DNA of 44,366 nt. Source: Synergistaceae bacterium. GTDB taxonomy: Bacteria; Synergistota; Synergistia; Synergistales; Aminobacteriaceae. A program made the translations under genes and the position numbers. The stretch is from assembly GCA_017449415.1 (NCBI GenBank), contig JAFSJO010000058.1, forward strand, positions 1 to 44,366, written 5' to 3'. Position 1 is the first letter of the stretch; the number at the start of each line of letters is the position of its first letter. The notes beneath the pieces were generated by a model. It made no database searches. It was not told the DNA's origin and was given only the letters and a program-made list of their open reading frames with translations. This document shows, piece by piece, positions 1 to 7,982 of the stretch.

Positions 1-1245
1 ATGATGATCTCGCAGAAGGCTCCGTTTGCGTCGCAGGTTCGTGCTTTCACAAAGAAACTTCCGGGAATGGCGGGCGTAGTTTCAGAGATTGAAAAAGGCA
101 ACGCGGCGTTTGCTCTTCGTGTCGGAACTTTCGTAGCTGGCGGCCTGATGATCGCGGGGACTTTCGTGTTGAGCTTGCTATTCTTCTTCTCGAACTCAAT
201 TAGCGTGTTCCTGTCCGTTACGTCAGGTGTCTTGGCGGGTATCCTGATCGGGATCGTTACGGAGATCTACACGTCCGGCGATTATAAATTCGTGAAAGCT
301 GTCGCGGCCTCATCGAACACCGGCGCGGCTACCGTTATTCTTTCGGGCTTGTCGCTTGGCATGATGTCAACGGGGATTCCTGTCCTTTTAATCTGCCTCT
401 CGACCCTCATAAGCTATTATCTGGCTGGAATGTTCGGCGTAGCTGTCGCGGCTGTCGGTATGCTCTCAATCACGGGCATCTCGTTGAGCGTCGACGCTTA
501 CGGGCCTATCGCTGACAACGCTGGCGGCATTGCTGAGATGAGCGAGCTTCCCGAGGGCGTACGCAAGATCACAGACCACCTCGACGCTATCGGAAACACG
601 ACTGCGGCTATGGGCAAGGGCTTGGCTATCGGATCGGCGGCTTTGACGGCGTTGGCGTTGTTCGTGGCATATTCGCAGGCGGCCAAGATCGACAAGATCG
701 ACATCATGAACCCTTATGTAATCGTCGGCTTGCTTATCGGAGGCATGTTGCCTTTCATATTCTGCTCGCTGTCGATTGATGCAGTGAGCAAGGCTGCTGG
801 CGCAATGATCGAGGAAGTTCGCAGACAGTTCCGCACGATTACGGGCATCATGGAAGGCGAGGCCAAGCCGGATTATGAGCGTTGCGTTGCGATTTCGACC
901 CATGCGGCTTTAACTCAGATGATCGTCCCGGGTGTCATGGCTATAGTTGTTCCGGTGTTGGTCGGCTTCCTGCTCGGCAAAGAGGCTTTGGGCGGACTGC
1001 TCGGCGGCTCGATCGTTACGGGCGTTATGATGGCTCTGTTCATGGCGAACTCGGGGGGCGCGTGGGACAACGCAAAGAAGCACATTGAAGAAGGCAACTT
1101 TGGCGGCAAAGGCTCGGCCAATCATGCGGCGGCTGTCGTCGGCGACACGGTCGGAGATCCTTTCAAGGACACGGCTGGCCCGGCTCTCAACATTCTCATC
1201 AAATTAATGACCGTCGTGGCTTTGGTGCTTGCACCGCTGTTCTAG
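1..1245 (+). CDS. hppA: Membrane-bound cation-pumping pyrophosphatase, C-terminal part
   Basis: Hydrolyses pyrophosphate in the cytoplasmic membrane and pumps Na+ and/or H+ outward. The window opens inside the gene: about 414 residues remain, whereas the family runs to roughly 650-750, so the ATG at base 1 is almost certainly an internal methionine. Family signatures are clear: [12 protein letters not shown] (fragment residues 165-176), [10 protein letters not shown] (198-207), [10 protein letters not shown] (351-360) and [14 protein letters not shown] (381-394), with many hydrophobic helices between them. The alanine after GNTT, where K+-independent enzymes carry lysine, points to the K+-dependent subfamily, which includes the Na+ pumps. 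Pump ion specificity cannot be read safely without the missing N-terminal half. The stop codon TAG at 1243-1245 shares its G with the first unit of a heptamer array. Confidence 0.96.
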   Translation: MMISQKAPFASQVRAFTKKLPGMAGVVSEIEKGNAAFALRVGTFVAGGLMIAGTFVLSLLFFFSNSISVFLSVTSGVLAGILIGIVTEIYTSGDYKFVKAVAASSNTGAATVILSGLSLGMMSTGIPVLLICLSTLISYYLAGMFGVAVAAVGMLSITGISLSVDAYGPIADNAGGIAEMSELPEGVRKITDHLDAIGNTTAAMGKGLAIGSAALTALALFVAYSQAAKIDKIDIMNPYVIVGLLIGGMLPFIFCSLSIDAVSKAAGAMIEEVRRQFRTITGIMEGEAKPDYERCVAISTHAALTQMIVPGVMAIVVPVLVGFLLGKEALGGLLGGSIVTGVMMALFMANSGGAWDNAKKHIEEGNFGGKGSANHAAAVVGDTVGDPFKDTAGPALNILIKLMTVVALVLAPLF

Positions 1246-1272
1246 TGAGGAGTTAGAGGTGAGGAGTTAGGA
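1245..1272 (+). repeat. Heptamer array 1 (GTKAGGR x4) at the hppA stop codon
   Basis: Four in-phase 7-base units: GTGAGGA, GTTAGAG, GTGAGGA, GTTAGGA. The first G is the last base of the hppA stop codon. The 8-base word at 1259-1266 is perfectly complementary to 1283-1290, which holds the stop codon of the convergent minus-strand gene, so the junction can fold into a hairpin with a 16-base loop. There is no T-run, so intrinsic termination is uncertain. Confidence 0.85.
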
Positions 1273-1286
1273 ATGACTTATGCTCC

Positions 1287-2449
1287 TCACATCATCTCTT
1301 CGCACAGCGCGACGGCCTTGTCGACTACAATATCAGAGTTATAGTGCATGTGTTCGCCCCACCGACCAAGACCGTACACGTCGTGTCTTTCGCACTCACG
1401 AAGTAATTTGCTCATGATCTCGGGCTTGCCTGTCGTGTTCACGGGGTAGGCGTACTCGTTGAAGAAATTTTTATTTGATGTGTTTGTGTTGAACCTGTCG
1501 GCGTTTGTCTCCGTCCAGTAACCTTTGCTGTTCTCGCAGAAGTTTTCTCGCGCCAAAATTCTGTGAAATGATATCTCGTATTGCGGATAATAGACCCACT
1601 GCGCTTCGTTCTCATAACGCTCGGGAACATACTCAACGTAGATTGACGTGTGTTTAAGTTCTTGAATTGAACGCAAGACATCATCAGAGAGGCCGAGTAT
1701 TTCGTCGTAACTCTTCCATGGAACTGTCGTAACTATGATATCTCCCTCATATGTATCTCCGTTTGTTGTCCTGATCTTATGATTGTTCAAATCGAGGGCA
1801 TTTACTTTCTTGCTGAGGACGAGTTTATCGCCCAAAGCCTCTCCCGTTCTCTTCCATAGCTCGCCATAGCCAAATTTCTTGGGGTAATAAAAATTTGCAT
1901 GTCCGGGCTGCTTTGCGTGAGGCACGCGCTCGAGACATGAGCGAATAGTGTCAGAAAAGCTGACATCAGGGAGTTTATCGAGCCAATATGTCCCCAGCGT
2001 GTACAAATATTTGCTAAACATCTTTTCATTATAAGGGATCATATAGTCGTCGGCTATGCGATCACCCAACTTCCAGCGACACCACTCAGCGAACTTCTCA
2101 GGGCTTGGCGTTCCAATGTTACAGCCGGCCTTGGCGATTGACATATGTTAGCTTCTATCGGGTGATGGACATAACGATCATGAAGATATATTCTGCTGTC
2201 TCTCTCGAACAAATTCCACTCGCGCTCCGGCATGAAGCCGAAAAGAAAATCCAGAACGCGCTTGTTCCTCACGTCGAGAAAATGTCCGCCGCCCGTATCC
2301 AATGGGCTCCCATCAACGTTTTCACTTTTACAGAGCCCCCCAACTTCATCACACGCCTCCACTAGGAGGAAGACTTTTTCGCCAAATTGAAGCAGTCTGT
2401 TGGCAAACGTAAGGCCAGATGGGCCGCCGCCGATAATGATGTATTTCAT
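1287..2449 (-). pseudogene. FAD/NAD(P)-binding oxidoreductase, UDP-galactopyranose-mutase-like, frame-broken
   Basis: The N-terminal piece (2449 down to about 2150) starts with a Rossmann dinucleotide motif IIIGGGPSGL, then an E-x-x-D-E-V-G-G-L-C segment and PLDTGGGHFLDV, typical of FAD-dependent protoporphyrinogen-oxidase/UDP-galactopyranose-mutase-like proteins. The C-terminal piece (2144 down to 1287) lies in another frame and carries YMIPYNEKMF, a GDIIVTTVPW segment and a late VYGLGRWGEHMH that resembles the end of this fold. Neither piece alone is a whole enzyme. In the second frame a TAA lies just upstream of its ATG, and one missing base near 2145 would join them; a few residues may also be lost. 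It overlaps the upstream glycosyltransferase-like gene by four bases (ATGA), so it belonged to a translationally coupled glycan operon. A sequencing or assembly error is the main alternative to a real pseudogene. Confidence 0.75.
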
Positions 2450-3387
2450 GATGCCTCAATATCCCATGTCCATTGCGACAACTTCACCGGGTGATAATAG
2501 AACGTGTCTTTCGGAAATTCCGCGAGCAGTTCACTCACGCTGGAATGATATTGCGCCTTTATCTTGTCGATGTCCTCAACAGTCCATACTTCACAGCCTT
2601 TCAAATGAATGTCTTTTTCCTGTTGTATTTTTGTCGAGGAAAAGAGCAACGCTGTAGGAATAGCAATTTCAACGAAAACATTCATTGCGGCAAACACCCC
2701 ACAATAATACGTGAACTCCTCCATTGCCTCGCGCGGAACGCCGACCGCATCAGAATATCCCCTGAATAGCGGATAGGGATAACGTCTGAACCTCGTGAGA
2801 GCAAACACAAGAGCCGTAAATGGCAACATTTTGAGCGACCTGAAGAATTTGTTTCTTTTCCTGTATTTTCTTGTCATTCGAAGAATAGAGCTATCAAAGC
2901 CATGCTCGGACAGGATCGCTAAAGCCTCATCAACAGATGGAAGTTCTCTTTTCCATTCCACACCGCTTGCGAAATAAAAAGGTCTTATCGTGTCGTACAA
3001 ACGGAGAGGCCTAACACCGCCAGCCTCATCTATAGGCACAAAGTATTTTATGAAGCAGTGTTCTGAGCTTATGCCACTGTATTCAAAAAAATTCTTTTCG
3101 TTTATGTTGGGGTTCAGGATAAGGTCGTCGCCAACAAACAGAAAATAGTCGTATCCTTTGTCTTTTAACCTGTCGTAAGCTGTCGCAATGTATCCTTGAA
3201 AATAGAACGACGATTCATAAACTCGTATGACGTTGCTTAGGAGATAATCTGGCACTTCGTCAGTCTTGAAAGGAACGACGTAATAAATATCTGAAAATTT
3301 TGTCCCGTAAATCTTTTGTAGCTTCTCGACATTCTGATTGTACCTATGATTGAATATCACGACTAGACATATTTTCTTCTTATTCAT
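2446..3387 (-). CDS. Putative glycosyltransferase-like protein
   Basis: A 313-residue protein of no family I can name with certainty. The N-terminus has alternating beta-type hydrophobic stretches (KICLVVIFNHRY) and a YDYFLFVGDDLIL segment near residues 80-92. There a hydrophobic strand is followed by an acidic pair, as in the metal-binding site of GT-A glycosyltransferases. A basic stretch near the middle (RKYRKRNKFFRSLK) and a hydrophobic segment (LPFTALVFAL) suggest membrane association. The start ATG at 3387 is preceded by GAGGGAAAG. It overlaps the next gene by ATGA, so both are probably made from one mRNA. Both genes look AT-richer than their neighbours, a common sign of laterally acquired surface-glycan genes. 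Function is inferred from the acidic motif and neighbour only. Confidence 0.6.
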   Translation of the reverse strand: MNKKKICLVVIFNHRYNQNVEKLQKIYGTKFSDIYYVVPFKTDEVPDYLLSNVIRVYESSFYFQGYIATAYDRLKDKGYDYFLFVGDDLILNPNINEKNFFEYSGISSEHCFIKYFVPIDEAGGVRPLRLYDTIRPFYFASGVEWKRELPSVDEALAILSEHGFDSSILRMTRKYRKRNKFFRSLKMLPFTALVFALTRFRRYPYPLFRGYSDAVGVPREAMEEFTYYCGVFAAMNVFVEIAIPTALLFSSTKIQQEKDIHLKGCEVWTVEDIDKIKAQYHSSVSELLAEFPKDTFYYHPVKLSQWTWDIEAS

Positions 3388-3410
3388 GTTCTTTCCCTCA
3401 TTTTCGCCTG

Positions 3411-3437
3411 ATTATACCATGATGTCCCGTGTATAAT
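3411..3437. promoter_or_regulatory. Divergent promoter region with back-to-back -10 boxes
   Basis: Between the two divergent starts lies TATAAT on the plus strand at 3432-3437 and TATAAT on the minus strand at 3416-3411. The plus-strand box is directly preceded by TG. No strong -35 element is visible for either, so both may need an activator. The two -10 boxes are only about 15 bases apart, so polymerases could interfere with each other. Confidence 0.5.
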
Positions 3438-3462
3438 GCCGAGGTGGGAGGGGTGAACAGAA

Positions 3463-4581
3463 ATGAGCAAAATATACTTGATGTCGCGAGACGATTACGG
3501 AGCTGACGGAATGAGGTCGGCGGTGTCCGAAGCGTTTTCGAGGTTCGGTGTCGATATAACAAGCGGCGAAAGAGTATTGTTGAAAGTCAACCTTGTGAGC
3601 GGTCATGATGTCGCGAGGCGGGTTACGACAGATCCGGCGTTGGTGCGTGCGGTTGCGTCGTATGTGTTGAGCCGTGGCGGCGTTCCGATGATATGCGACA
3701 GCCCCGGCATAGATAATTTTCGAGCTGCGGCCACGAAGGCGGGCTTTATGTCAGTGGCGAGTGAGCTAGGCATAGAGTGCAGTGAGCTTGTCGACCCCGT
3801 AGACACGACCAGAGGAACGGACTTTCACAAGATCGCGTTGAGCCGCAAAGTGTTGGAAGCGGATAAGGTCATCAACCTGCCCAAGCTGAAGACCCACGGC
3901 CAGATGTACATGACGGGGGGCGTAAAAAATCTCTTTGGCTGCGTGCCCGGTCGCCTGAAAGCCGGCTGGCATTACAACGTAGGGCTGAACCGTGAGAAAT
4001 TCGCGGGTCTGTTGCTGGATATCTACGCGACAGTCAAGCCCGCGCTTACGATAATTGACGGTGTAATCGGCCAAGACGGTAACGGCCCGACGAGCGGCGA
4101 GCCTTACAACTTCGGACTGATCGGAGCAAGTCCCGACGCGCTGACGCTGGATTTCTGGCTGTGTCGCATGATGGGCGGCTCACTTGATGATTATCCGCTG
4201 TATCGAGCGGCCGTGTCGCGTGGATATTCCGAGTGTAAGCTAGATCCTGCTGACGTTGAAGGAGATTTTGACTCCGAGCACAGATTTGAGGGAGTGAAGT
4301 TCCCGAAGACTCGTTCGATGAGGCTGTTGCCGCCGTTGCCGTTCCTAGAGAGGCTGATGACCTCGCGGCCAGTGCATATTCCGGATCGCTGTATCGGCTG
4401 CGGACGTTGCGAGGCTGTGTGTGCGGCTCACGCGCTGAAACATGAAAACAGAAAGCTACATTTCGATTATTCCAAGTGCATACGCTGTTATTGCTGTCAT
4501 GAGATGTGCCCGGTCAAGGCGATAGAGTTCAAGGAGAGCGCGTTGCTGTCGCTGATGAACAGGTTAGGAGTGAGGAGTTAA
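3463..4581 (+). CDS. DUF362 domain protein with C-terminal 2x[4Fe-4S] ferredoxin domain
   Basis: 372 residues. Residues about 35-290 form a DUF362 domain: KVNLVSG near the start, CDSPG, the lysine-rich KLKTHGQMYMTGGVKNLFG (about 140-158) and a late GASPDALTLD. The last 70 residues hold two ferredoxin-type cluster motifs, CIGCGRCEAVCAAHAL and CIRCYCCHEMCPVKAI, enough for two [4Fe-4S] clusters. No signal peptide, so cytoplasmic. DUF362 proteins are common in anaerobes but have no established reaction; a redox or electron-transfer role follows only from the ferredoxin domain. The start ATG at 3463 has a strong GGGAGGGG ribosome site 8 bases upstream. The C-terminal residues (LGVRS) and stop are encoded by heptamer array 2. 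Confidence 0.88.
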   Translation: MSKIYLMSRDDYGADGMRSAVSEAFSRFGVDITSGERVLLKVNLVSGHDVARRVTTDPALVRAVASYVLSRGGVPMICDSPGIDNFRAAATKAGFMSVASELGIECSELVDPVDTTRGTDFHKIALSRKVLEADKVINLPKLKTHGQMYMTGGVKNLFGCVPGRLKAGWHYNVGLNREKFAGLLLDIYATVKPALTIIDGVIGQDGNGPTSGEPYNFGLIGASPDALTLDFWLCRMMGGSLDDYPLYRAAVSRGYSECKLDPADVEGDFDSEHRFEGVKFPKTRSMRLLPPLPFLERLMTSRPVHIPDRCIGCGRCEAVCAAHALKHENRKLHFDYSKCIRCYCCHEMCPVKAIEFKESALLSLMNRLGVRS

Positions 4582-4650
4582 AAGACGGTGAGGAGTTAGG
4601 AGTGAGGGGTTAGGGGTCATAAATGATAAGTGAGGAGGTAGGAGGTAGTA
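4563..4650 (+). repeat. Heptamer array 2, 88 bases, spanning a gene end and the next ribosome site
   Basis: Units in order: GTTAGGA, GTGAGGA, GTTAAAA, a 4-base interruption (4584-4587), GTGAGGA, GTTAGGA, GTGAGGG, GTTAGGG, GTCATAA, ATGATAA, GTGAGGA, GGTAGGA, GGTAGTA, then ATG at 4651. The 7-base phase holds through the degenerate units. The first units are codons of the DUF362-ferredoxin gene and the last ones (GAGGAGGTAGGAGG) are the ribosome-binding site of the next gene. Confidence 0.9.
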
Positions 4651-4965
4651 ATGTGGTTCGCTAAGAAAGTTACGATATATAAGAAGAAAGATAAACAGAC
4701 GTGGCAGAAAATCAAAGACGTGCTCAGAGAGACAGGCTTGAAAGGTGTCCGGGCAAGTCATTATCCGATTGATAGCCTGAACGCCTGCGGCTGCGGAGCA
4801 AAGGTAGACCCGCGTAACTTCGGCTCGGGCGGGCATATCGACAGGCACGTCTATTTCGTCGACGTGAGGCTCGAAGACGAGAGCCGCGCCAAACATATTC
4901 TGTCCGAACGCGGAATTGAAACTTTCGTTGACCCCGACCCCATGGGCAAGACAGGGAGGATTTAA
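4651..4965 (+). CDS. Small conserved-looking protein, DUF2007-like
   Basis: 104 residues, unknown function. It starts MWFAKKVTIYKKKD, has a central NACGCGAKVDPR cysteine cluster (CGCG) around residues 45-55, then HVYFVDVRLEDESRAKHIL and a VDPDPMG end. The beta-alpha-beta pattern, with a late 'residues drift to E..AK.IL' helix, resembles small DUF2007-type putative signal-transducing proteins that often follow redox genes; this match is by eye. The two cysteines could bind metal or form a disulfide. The ribosome site is the end of heptamer array 2, and the CGGC gene follows 2 bases after the stop, so it is very likely co-translated with its neighbours. Confidence 0.75.
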   Translation: MWFAKKVTIYKKKDKQTWQKIKDVLRETGLKGVRASHYPIDSLNACGCGAKVDPRNFGSGGHIDRHVYFVDVRLEDESRAKHILSERGIETFVDPDPMGKTGRI

Positions 4966-4967
4966 TC

Positions 4968-5384
4968 ATGATTGACGATTCGCCGGAGCTTGTTGTTATC
5001 ATTCAGTGCGAAGATGTCGTGAAGAGATGCTCGGGCTTTCTGTGCATGAGCGACTTCTACGAGAAGCTCGGAAAGTTCACGGGCTACGCGGACGAGACGC
5101 GCTACATGGCCATAACCTGCGGCAGCTGTTGCGGAAATCTGCTGACCCCCAAGCTCGAAAATCTCGGAATGAGGCTTCGCAAAGCCGGTATCAGCAAGGA
5201 CGATGTAACTGTTCATTTCGCGTCATGCGTGTGTTCAGACAACGCTCACCGTCAGCCCTGCCCGTTCATGAACAGAATGAGAGCGTTGCTAAATCGCAAG
5301 GGCTTCAATAACATCGAGCTAGGCTCGCATATCTCGCAGAAAGCTGAGGCCAAGCGGCAAGCGGGGATCTATAAACAATGGTGA
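4968..5384 (+). CDS. CGGC domain protein, putative metal-binding redox protein
   Basis: 138 residues with the layout of the CGGC domain family. The N-terminal part has IIQCEDVVKRCSGFLCM (three cysteines, with C-x7-C-x4-C-like spacing), then ITCGSCCGN near residue 50, where the family has its CGGC signature, and ASCVCSDNAHRQPCPF in the last third. The nine or so cysteines suggest a metal or cluster site; the family has no proven activity. Cytoplasmic. It sits 2 bases after the small DUF2007-like gene and before nhaC, in what looks like a redox/ion operon. The stop codon TGA (5382-5384) is inside the first unit of heptamer array 3. Confidence 0.85.
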   Translation: MIDDSPELVVIIQCEDVVKRCSGFLCMSDFYEKLGKFTGYADETRYMAITCGSCCGNLLTPKLENLGMRLRKAGISKDDVTVHFASCVCSDNAHRQPCPFMNRMRALLNRKGFNNIELGSHISQKAEAKRQAGIYKQW

Positions 5385-5408
5385 GGAGTGAGGGACTGGG
5401 AGTGAGAT
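5381..5408 (+). repeat. Heptamer array 3 (4 units, partly degenerate)
   Basis: Units GTGAGGA, GTGAGGG, ACTGGGA, GTGAGAT. The first contains the TGA stop of the CGGC gene. Orientation is that of the upstream gene. Confidence 0.75.
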
Positions 5409-5435
5409 TGATTTTTTCAGAAAATGCTTTAGAAT
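5408..5435 (+). promoter_or_regulatory. Probable promoter of nhaC
   Basis: TTGATT at 5408-5413, a 16-base spacer and TAGAAT at 5430-5435. The predicted start lies about 35 bases before the nhaC start codon. The T-rich spacer is typical of a sigma-70-type promoter. The -35 box begins at the end of heptamer array 3. Confidence 0.5.
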
Positions 5436-5478
5436 TTGCGCGATTTTTCTAAACCAAACTGAGAGGAAGAATGTTTCA

Positions 5479-6999
5479 TTGTGCAAGAGACCCGGTCTTT
5501 CACTTTCGATTTTTGTGCTTTGTATTAGCGCGTTAATAGTAACGTTCGGTGTTGTCGATGTTGAGCTGTCGAGCGGCTCGCATTTTGGCCTAGGATTGCC
5601 GGCGCAGGTTCCTTTGTTGTTCGCGACGATCTTCGCGGCACTCGTGGGAGTGTTCTGGCTCCATCAGAGCTGGGGAGACCTCGAAAAAGGCATGGCGGGC
5701 GCGATCCAAGTCTCGATACAGGCCATAATAATTCTGGTGTTGGTGGGCTGTCTGGTCGGCTCGTGGATACAGAGCGGCGTTGTCGCAACGATGATATATT
5801 ACGGCCTCGAGGTCATGACCGCGCGATATTTCTACCTAGCTTCGTTGATCATAAGCGTCGTTGTTGCGCTTGCCACCGGCTGTTGCTGGACAACTAGCTC
5901 AACCGTCGGGGTCGCATTGATCGGCATCAGCGCAGGTCTTGGCCTCCCGTTGCCTGTAACAGCTGGCTTCGTGATCTCCGGCGCATACTTCGGCGACAAG
6001 GTTTCTCCCCTTTCCGACACGACAAACTTAGCTCCGGCAGTCTCCGGCAGTGAGTTATTCGAGCATGTCAGGGCAATGATGTACACGACGCTCCCGACGC
6101 TCTTGATCACAGCCGTGATAGCTTTCTTCATGGGTAGCTCCGCGCATGGCTCTGACGGTGGCCGCATAGCCTTGATACAGAACATGATGGAAGCTGAATT
6201 TAACATTTCGCTGTGGGCTTTCATTCCGCCTCTGATAATTTTGGTTATGGCCTCGATGAAAATCCCTGCGATCCCCGGCATCGTCGCGGGCATCATGGGT
6301 AGCCTTGTCTTATCGCTCGTTCGCGGCTCAACACCTCACGCAACACTCGAAGTCTTATTCTCCGGCTACGTGCCCGAGTATCTCGGAAAGTTCGCCGAAG
6401 TCGCAACCCCCGAGGCAATGAGCGGCTTTATGCAGACATTCTCGCAGTCCGTTGACGTAACCCCGGAGGTCTTCTCGCAGGTCGGCGGCCTGTTGACTCA
6501 GCTTTTCACTCGCGGCGGCATGACTTCAATGTTAGAGACTATATGCCTGATCGTGGTTGCGCTGTCGCTTGGCGGCATCATGGAGGTTTGCGGCTTCCTC
6601 GATGTGATATTGGAGGCTCTCATGCGGCACGTCAAGTCCGTAACTGGTATAATAGCTTCCGTGTTGGCATCGGCCTTTATGGCTAACGTGTTCCTGAGTG
6701 AGCAGTATCTCTCTATCATCGTACCGGGTCGAATGTTCAAGCGAGCTTTCGATGATACAGTGTGGCCCAATGGCAAGAAGCTCGCTCCCGTTATGCTCTC
6801 GCGATCACTCGAAGACAGCGGCACAATGACTTCCGTTTTAGTCCCATGGAACACATGCGGCGTATATGTCAGCTCTGTTCTTGGTGTCGCTACGCTCGAT
6901 TATCTGCCTTATTGCTTCACGAACTGGCTCAATCCATTCGTAGCTCTTGCATTAACCGCGTTGGGCATTGGTATAATATGGAAAGACGACAGTGATTAG
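5479..6999 (+). CDS. nhaC: NhaC-family Na+/H+ antiporter
   Basis: 506 residues, polytopic membrane protein of the NhaC family, exchanging internal Na+ for external H+ (some members exchange carboxylates). Family marks seen: TGCCWTTSSTVGVALIGI (about 133-150), the conserved ISGAYFGDKVSPLSDTTNLA (about 166-185) and the C-terminal LEDSGTMTSVLVPWNTCG near residue 450. The start chosen is TTG at 5479, with GAGAGGAAG about ten bases upstream; the ATG at 5471 is in another frame. Together with the pyrophosphatase and PutP-type symporter nearby, it suggests a Na+ cycle across the membrane. The stop TAG at 6997-6999 runs into heptamer array 4. Confidence 0.9.
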   Translation: MCKRPGLSLSIFVLCISALIVTFGVVDVELSSGSHFGLGLPAQVPLLFATIFAALVGVFWLHQSWGDLEKGMAGAIQVSIQAIIILVLVGCLVGSWIQSGVVATMIYYGLEVMTARYFYLASLIISVVVALATGCCWTTSSTVGVALIGISAGLGLPLPVTAGFVISGAYFGDKVSPLSDTTNLAPAVSGSELFEHVRAMMYTTLPTLLITAVIAFFMGSSAHGSDGGRIALIQNMMEAEFNISLWAFIPPLIILVMASMKIPAIPGIVAGIMGSLVLSLVRGSTPHATLEVLFSGYVPEYLGKFAEVATPEAMSGFMQTFSQSVDVTPEVFSQVGGLLTQLFTRGGMTSMLETICLIVVALSLGGIMEVCGFLDVILEALMRHVKSVTGIIASVLASAFMANVFLSEQYLSIIVPGRMFKRAFDDTVWPNGKKLAPVMLSRSLEDSGTMTSVLVPWNTCGVYVSSVLGVATLDYLPYCFTNWLNPFVALALTALGIGIIWKDDSD

Positions 7000-7023
7000 T
7001 GAGGAGTTAAAAATCCCTAACTC
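6999..7023 (+). repeat. Heptamer array 4 with a small hairpin
   Basis: GTGAGGA and GTTAAAA follow the nhaC stop, sharing its G. GAGTTA (7004-7009) can pair with TAACTC (7018-7023) around an 8-base loop. No T-run follows. Confidence 0.65.
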
Positions 7024-7052
7024 ATAATCATTACAAGAAAGGAAGAATTTTC

Positions 7053-7982
7053 ATGAAACGAATTTGTTTAGCAGCTTTATTGGTCATGGCTCTCGCGGGG
7101 ACGTGTCTCGCCGAGGAACCAACAGTGTTCTTCACCAAGGACATCAGCCCGGCTGGTCTCATGGCGATCTATAACAGCCTCGGACGTGAGGCAACTGGCA
7201 ACGTCGGAGTGAAGCTCAGCACTGGCGAAGCCGGAAACACTCATTACCTTTCGCCGGATCTCATTAAAGATCTCGTTCAGAAGGTCAACGGTACGATCAT
7301 CGAGTGCAACACAGCTTACGGCGGCTCACGAGCTTCAACGGCGATGCACAAGCAAGTAGCTGAAGATCACGGCTTCACCAAGATAGCCAAGGTCGATATC
7401 ATGGACGAGGAGGGCGAAATCTCGTTGCCTGCAACCGGCGGCATACACCTCAAAGAGGACGTAGTCGGCTCTCACTTCAAAAATTATGATTTCGTCTTGG
7501 TATTGTCGCACTTCAAAGGCCACGCCATGGGAGGTTTCGGCGGAGCTTTGAAGAACATCTCGATCGGCATCGCGTCATCTCGCGGCAAGGTCATCATTCA
7601 CACGGCCGGAACCAAAGACAGTGGCTCTATCTGGTACGACAATCAGGATGCATTCCTAGAGTCGATGGCCGAGGCTGCGAAAGCAGTTTCTGACAGTCTC
7701 GACGGCGGCAAGAAGATCATGTACATCAGCGTCATGAATCATCTGAGCGTCGACTGCGACTGCGACGGCAACCCCGCCAAGCCTGACATGCACGACATCG
7801 GAATATTAGGCTCGCTTGACCCCGTAGCCTTGGATCAGGCCTGCGTTGACCTTGTCTACAAAGCTCCCGACAGCAAGTCCCTCATCAACAGGATAGAGTC
7901 GCGCCACGGTATCCATACGGTCGAACATGCGGCGGCGATCGGGCTTGGTAGCAGAGTTTATAACTTCGTCAGCATTGATTAA
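7053..7982 (+). CDS. Exported DUF362 domain protein
   Basis: 309 residues. A clear signal peptide (MKRICLAALLVMALAGTCLAEE) directs export, probably with cleavage after CLA; the cysteine is near the cleavage point but the motif is not a convincing lipobox. The rest is a single DUF362 domain with FKGHAMGGFGGALKNISIG (about 150-168) and GILGSLDPVALDQACVDLV (about 250-270). It lacks the ferredoxin clusters of its cytoplasmic relative at 3463-4581. There is a CDCDG cluster near residue 228. AAAGGAAG precedes the ATG at 7053. It overlaps or abuts the permease that follows. Function of exported DUF362 proteins is unknown. Confidence 0.87.
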   Translation: MKRICLAALLVMALAGTCLAEEPTVFFTKDISPAGLMAIYNSLGREATGNVGVKLSTGEAGNTHYLSPDLIKDLVQKVNGTIIECNTAYGGSRASTAMHKQVAEDHGFTKIAKVDIMDEEGEISLPATGGIHLKEDVVGSHFKNYDFVLVLSHFKGHAMGGFGGALKNISIGIASSRGKVIIHTAGTKDSGSIWYDNQDAFLESMAEAAKAVSDSLDGGKKIMYISVMNHLSVDCDCDGNPAKPDMHDIGILGSLDPVALDQACVDLVYKAPDSKSLINRIESRHGIHTVEHAAAIGLGSRVYNFVSID

